A stretch of DNA of 64,000 nucleotides, taken from contig JAYKXP010000012.1 of NCBI GenBank assembly GCA_037176845.1, positions 496,001-560,000 on the forward strand, read 5' to 3'. The notes beneath the pieces are model-generated. The model was given only the letters and a program-made list of their open reading frames with translations, ran no database searches and was not told where the DNA came from. The translations under genes were made by a program, and so were the position numbers. Below are positions 58,508 through 64,000 of this stretch, piece after piece (within the stretch, counting starts at the first letter, position 1; each line of letters begins with the position of its first letter). This DNA comes from Paramarasmius palmivorus. Lineage: Eukaryota > Basidiomycota > Agaricomycetes > Agaricales > Marasmiaceae.

Positions 58508-60197
58508 TTATACAGATATACTGCTCTCTCGCCTGTTGTTGCCCTCATCCACAGCATCCCCTAGAGCATCTAGCCCGAAACCGGTCACTGGACGCGAGCT
58601 CGATGAAAGTGTATTCTCGGCGTCAACAACAAACTGGAAAAGAGATGACATACACGTTGACAACAGGGTATACATGTGAACATACCTGTAGGAAACTAAT
58701 ATCAATCCGCGATGGCTTTGTTGCATCACGATCCTTGATTTGCGGGGCACTCCGAGAGTTGAGTGACGACAGAAAAGAGTTTGTGTAGAGTTTCGGAAGG
58801 ATGCAGTTAAAGATGAGGTGCCTGATAAAATATACCATCAGTATCGGCGTTGCTGCTTGAAACTAGGGTGAAATAACTGACGTTCCGTCAGAACCCGTGA
58901 CAAATACGAGAAGGTCTGTCATCGCACAAATGGCCGTGAGCATTCCAGTCGGAACGGTAACTAACAAAAGACGATAGTCTTGAGCATTTCGATATTATGC
59001 AGGTAGAGCAGAAAACGTACGCCGAATGATTCGGTCGATGTGAGAATCGGTATCTCTGATCCCCGTCCTGAACTTCCGCTGATAGACGAAATGAACGGAA
59101 CGAAAGTTAGTCATGCGGCTACTTGAAAAGAAGACATGGATTCACAAGATGAAAGACCAAAGCACTCGTGATGACGATATCGGCTACCGTCGTACATATG
59201 AGCCCTAACAGGAGAAAGAGGAAGAGCGAGAATTCAAGAGCTGGGTCAGGATGGATGGGCCACTTACAAATGATTACTATAGCCTTGATGCTATAGAAGT
59301 CCGTGAACGTTTTGACGATCCCACAAGCAATTGCAGTAGCGATACCCATAACTACGTCATGCATTAGCTTAGAGAATGTGCTTCGTACACGAAAGGAAAC
59401 GTACGAAAAACCGCGCTGGAGCATATCTGGATAACGACGAACAGGATCCAACTGCCAGTTATGACTTTGACTCGCCAGCCGAAAAACGCTTGTACCATGC
59501 CACTTATCATGCCCTATTGAGACTGGATCAGACGGGAGCAAAGTACGGGAGCAAAGACGGACCGAAAGTGCGGGTTCTGAACGAGACGGGCACGGTGTAT
59601 TGAATAAGGTGAAGATTCATCATCATGCGGGTACAGACAGGTACAGACCTGCGTTGAACATCCAGTTGGTGTTTACGAGGAACGAGGCATCATCTGAGAA
59701 ATCACAACGTCAGAGGTGACGCGCGGAGATCAACTATTGGACATACCGAAGTGTTCTATTACTGAATCGTGAAGGTATACGACGATAAAGACGCAGTGGG
59801 CAGCATCGGCGACGAACAGTAGCAGGACCTTCAGACATGTACTTATTAGTTCTCACAACTGGTAAGTGAATCATAGATACGCACGAAGCATTTAAGGAAC
59901 AACCGATCCCTATAGTAGTATTGCATGAATGTCGGACACAGTAGACGAGAAGCTCAGGCAGTTCACTTCTTTTTGTACCTCGTCCAGTAGATATAACTGG
60001 GGGTTTGTGAGCCGAAGCTTGAGAACTTGAAACGGCGATGAATCAACCCACGTCTGCGTGATGGAAATGCCGAATAAAAGGAGTGTGAAGACGCTGCCAA
60101 TGAACAAGGGACCATGCCTATGTGTTTCATATGTAAGGGCTTGAGCTATGAAGAAATAGAGTGTCACATACACGAATCCCGCGGGACTATTTGCCAT
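58508..60197 (-). CDS. DUF6534 multi-pass membrane protein, copy D
   Basis: Same exon plan as copy A, from ATG at 60197 (exon 1 of 26 nt ending TTCGT|GTATGT) to a TAA at 58508-58510. Segments: HGPLFIGSVFTLLLFGISIT, TYIYWTRYKKKDR across two junctions, MVQAFFGWRVKV-type helix and the DUF6534 end (HL|RKFRTGIRDTDSHIDRIIR, then PKLYTNSFLSSLNSR). The C-terminal tail differs from A to C (FVVDAENTLSSSSRP...). No defect was seen in the exons I checked, though not every exon was traced. Function unknown. Confidence 0.75.
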
Positions 60198-62451
60198 GGT
60201 GGGCGAACTAGAGCGGATGAGGGCAGGGGATCAGTGCTCAGAGCAGAAGTGTTATTTTCTCTTTTGAGTCCATTTCGGCAATGCAATGCAATGCAGTGCT
60301 TTGCTTTGCTTTCATAATTGCGGTAACTGCTTGGACCGGTCTCTTTGGACACCTCCAGTGAGTAGGGAAGCGTAACAGTCACTGTAAAGGCCATTGTCAC
60401 CGGCCTCGTGTTTGATTTCCGGAAGCAGCTTCATCGTGAATTGACGTTCTTCGTTCCAAAAGGCCTTCAGCGGAGAATATAGCAGGTTCAAATAAGGTTC
60501 GAAGAGAGCAGTCTGTCCAACTCTGGGCGGTGTTGTCGATGAATCGTGTTCCGGGAAGATGGGATATGACATGCCGAGATCCACATTCAAATTGCACTTA
60601 ATTATAGAAATCAAACGAACAGACGCTAGATGAACTCGAATGTTAGCTCTAGTGAAGGGTTTTGATAGAACATGCCACGCACACAACCGACAGTAAGCTG
60701 ATGGTCCGATTCACCTAACACCAACCTTCCGCGTCTATGAGTAACCTTAGAATTCTAGAAAAATCATGAAAAAACCAAATCTTCATCTTGCTCCAGAGAA
60801 AGAAATGCTCCGTGTGGTCAAGTTAGAGTTGTGGTGGAAGGTGGTTAGACGCCCGACAAGCTTACGTCGTTGAGTCTCGACGCCTTTCTCCTCCCTTCAC
60901 AATGACTCAAGTACTGGATCCAATGTCTTCAACGGTCTTGACTGTCGCTGATCCTCAACATCATTGCATTATTCTACATATGGACGTTCCGATAGTTTGT
61001 CTGAGGCAAGCCTCAGGCAGACGAGACCTTGGATGATAAGAGCCCGGTTGATTTTCTTGAAACATCCTGCCAATCCGTGAATGTCAAAGGTGCGTCTGGT
61101 AATCCTCTCTATCATTGTTTTTAGATGCTTGAGAATAGTAAACATGGACTGATTCCCTTTCCTAGGCATGGAAAACAGTCAAGCTCTCGATATGACGGTA
61201 TTCACATCCAGGAGGGGGTACATGATCATGAATGAGACATTTTGGGCTACCAAGAGAGGTGAGTGATAGCTATATCCGTATTTCATGTTTCTGAAGCCCG
61301 GCCGTTCCAGTTGTAGACCCTGAATATGATTGGAAGTCTGCACCTGCGAAATCGCCCACTCAGACACACGATACAGCCTCGCGAAACCAGTGTTCAAGAC
61401 CTCGCCATACCTGATGCTTCAATATTCATGTACAGGACCAATGTCAGAGCAGTGGGCGTACCTATGTTATGTTGATGCAGCGAATTGAACGAGCCAGAGG
61501 AATACCGGAGTTGACTATTGACAGGTAATGTCATCTAAGATCTTTCCTGCCCGTTGCGTCCTTTGTCTTGACCTTTTGTTCTGTGTAGGCACATAATTAT
61601 TGCATCTCGGCGTCGTCACTCCTGTGTTATGGGCTCTGCATGTGGTTGTTAGCATGATCCAGGCGTCCTGGTAGTGGCTCAACAGAATTAGTCGACGTAG
61701 ATTTGACCTTTTCTGATTGAATCTATATATTATCCACATACGTCCCGCATCTTACATTACCCAGCTGTATCGACGACTCTATGCGGATGGCCGTCCGTGG
61801 GAGTGGCAGCAAGCGAGGATTCAGAAAAATCAGAAATCGACCAAGACGACAGGGAAACATCCTGATAGGCTGGAAGGTACTTCGGGATTCTGTGCTTCGT
61901 GATTCCGGGGATGAGAGGTGAGTTTCAATTCATTGCTCTTCATCTTTCTTCATGTGAACTGATCGCTCGTTCGTAGACCTACATCTCACAGGAAGCTCGA
62001 ATCTAAACCTCGCTACACAGTCACTCAAAAACCACCCCGCTCCGTTGATTCAAGGATATCTGCTGGAAGGCTTTGCAACGCCATCTCGGGACAAGCTTAG
62101 AGGTGATCGTCCTTGTGAAGCTGAAGACCGTAAAGGGCTATATCGAAAGGTGACATCCTTGCTCTCCATGCTTTTGTGCATCGATTGACTATTTTTTCTG
62201 TGTAGGTATTATATCTCTGTGGTTCAAGCACCGTGATGGGATTGGTGAAAGGCTCACGGCGAAACATGACTATTTAATTGTCTTTTGTGAATGCCTTAAC
62301 CTGTAAATAAGATTCGCAATCTTTTTTATCGTAAAAGAGCTATATCAGCGAATTGCTGTCCGTGGGAATGTGACGAAATGCCACGCGCCCGCCGCCATGT
62401 GTTCAACGTCTTTCTGACAGGTTCTTTATCCATACCCTTGCTTGAACCCCG
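60198..62451. other. Intergenic with unassigned coding-like frames
   Basis: About 2.25 kb. Three minus-strand frames read like protein: 60312-60600 (SYPIFPEHDSSTTPPRVG, LLPEIKHEAGDNGLY), 60969-61169 and 61179-61397 (FRNMKYGYSYHSPLLVAQ). They could be exons of one unknown minus-strand gene of about 1 kb, but I could not join them with confident splice sites and recognise no family. Confidence 0.3.
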
Positions 62452-64000
62452 ATGTACCCTAGTACGTGGCTATTGAGTTGCAAGTGCCTTCTTATAACCT
62501 TGTTTATTTGGTGTTCCAGACGTACTACAAGCACTGCTTGACCTCCGACTCACCGCCAATGAGACAGATGCCCAAAAACTTCAGACAGATCACAACTCGA
62601 GGGCTTCAGTATCTCGGCTTCATTCCGAGATGTTGAACTCTATTTTTCTTCTCTGCGCTCCAGATCCAGAAACCTGGCATTCTGTCTCTCGAGACTTGGC
62701 TTTCACGCACGTTTGCCATCTCTGGCGTAAAACCGCTATCGACTACTCCGTGATATGGGCCCGCCCAATTTTTTGCGTTCCTGAGCTAGCACGGGAGATG
62801 ATCGAGCGGTCTGGTACATGTCTCTTGGACATTCATTATTCTTCTTCCAAAATGCCGCCCGCCAGCATAGCAGTGCTCTCGAAAGCACTCAGCCTCTCTC
62901 ATCGAATACGGGTGTTGGAGATTGAAGTCCACATGCACTCCCATCTTACGCGAGCGCAGGCACTCTTCCATCTTCTGGCGCGTCGCATGCCATCTTTGCA
63001 ATCCATATCCATAACCTACGTTCCAGGCGACACTGACTCCACGAATCCGCAATTCAACCTTCTGCTTCCTCCAACCTTCCTGTGCGGACAAACACCCTCT
63101 CACACAACCGTATTCCATCTAGAGAGATGCCATGTATCATGGAGTTTTGTTTCCAAGCTAACGAACCTCACACATCTTCATCTGGACGGTTCCGGTGACC
63201 GGATGCATAGGCCCTCGGAGATGGAGTTCTATAGAATGCTACAGCGATCACCGAGGCTTCGGGAGCTGAAATTGGGAGTTTATGCCATTCCGGCAGCCAC
63301 CAGTGCAACCATTCCCTCTCTTGCTCTTACCGAGCTGCGTCACCTATCACTCCAGTCATCGATCTTCTCATCGGAGACTATCAACTGTGGTCGTCTACTC
63401 GACCACATATCTTTCCCCACGACTGCCAAGCTTAGGCTTGAGATCGATGGGTTGTCGGGCGCTCGCCCGACTGAACCAGTCATCGATATTCTTTTGCCCT
63501 TATTCAATTCACTAGCGCCTCACCTTCAGGCCTCGTCTCCTGATGTCTACAGTGTCTACAGAAGCGCGGAAATCCAATGTAATGTCGTTAAACGGGATCG
63601 CAGTGTTAACTACGAGAGCTTTGTACTCAAAGCTTGGCACGAGGAGTTCAATTCTATCGATAAATTCGACGCCTGTAAAGGGTCCAAAGGAATTTCAGAT
63701 GTGGGCGTGGTTTGTAATTGGGATACCAGGCTCCTACAGCCTCATTCTTCACCCACCGAACAGGGCAAGATCGCAACAGCTGCATTACATATCATTCCAT
63801 CCGCATTCATCAAAACTCTCTATATCTCGCTAGAGTTTCCCCCGGGTCCTTCCACGGACTTCAAGTTTGCTAGTTTGCTAGCCCCGTACATGCACTCGAC
63901 AAAGTTGGTGCGACTCTTTGTATGTGGACCCTATTGCGGTGCTGGGGTCATGCGGGCCCTCTCGGAAGCTAGTGCAGAACGGGTGGCATTGCCAGCATTG
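62452..64000 (+). CDS. F-box protein, 3' end outside window
   Basis: Exon 1 may be just 10 nt (62452-62461, ATG plus seven bases), the intron 62462-62519 (GTACGT...TTCCAG) is phase 1, and exon 2 is open to the window edge, giving 497 codons so far. The F-box is VSRLHSEMLNSIFLLCAP, then LAFTHVCHLWRKTAI and VIWARPIFCVPELAREMIERS. The leucine-rich body resembles 39019 and 56521 (LERCHVSWSF, LKLGVYAIPAA, ISFPTTAKLRLEI), and the window ends in VALPAL, the start of the family's last conserved block, so only about 40-60 residues are missing. The tiny first exon is the least certain part. Confidence 0.82.

Overview
The window is nuclear DNA of a filamentous basidiomycete, most likely an agaricomycete. 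Genes are split by many short introns of about 42-90 nt with GT-AG borders, and the content is typical of mushroom genomes: an expanded F-box family, DUF6534 membrane proteins, multi-exon P450s and small beta-trefoil proteins. Species and order cannot be read from the sequence.

F-box genes dominate. There are eleven F-box loci plus two decayed relics: <1-1510, 1873-3583, 3948-5667, 10221-11976 (frameshifted), relic 12060-12390, 12613-14390 (minus), relic 14820-15490, 20930-22636 (frameshifted), 22998-24760, 28289-29949, 39019-40673, 56521-58153 and 62452->64000. Every locus whose 5' end lies in the window, including the 14.8 kb relic, can be modelled with the same gene start: a first coding exon of only 10-52 nt, then a phase-1 intron of 43-58 nt, then one long exon holding the F-box and the leucine-rich body.

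Between them lie conserved single genes and small families. An arylamine N-acetyltransferase occupies 6282-7690 and a Bsd2/Ndfip-type E3-ligase adaptor 8034-9555. Three related beta-trefoil genes lie at 16010-19586 on alternating strands. Two P450 paralogues (25348-27608 and 49634-51884) share 13 exons. A secreted epoxide-hydrolase-like enzyme lies at 52869-54257.

From 28 kb on, a module recurs: an F-box gene on plus facing, tail to tail, a 14-exon DUF6534 seven-helix-type gene on minus. It is seen at 28.3-31.8, 39.0-42.5 and 56.5-60.2 kb; a fourth DUF6534 copy (46.9-48.6 kb) has no F-box partner. The material between the modules is repeat-rich: two MITE-like inverted-repeat elements at 43.1-43.8 kb, and a 2.4 kb inverted-repeat-bounded block (33.6-36.0 kb) that seems to split an orphan membrane-protein gene whose uninterrupted paralogue lies at 44.4-45.1 kb.

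The picture is a subtelomere-like or accessory gene-family nursery: tandem duplication, relics, frameshifts, lost splice sites and small transposons around a few conserved genes. F-box proteins would be substrate receptors of SCF ubiquitin ligases and the Bsd2-like protein an adaptor of Nedd4/Rsp5 ligases, so ubiquitin targeting is a theme, but no pathway joining the genes can be shown from sequence alone.
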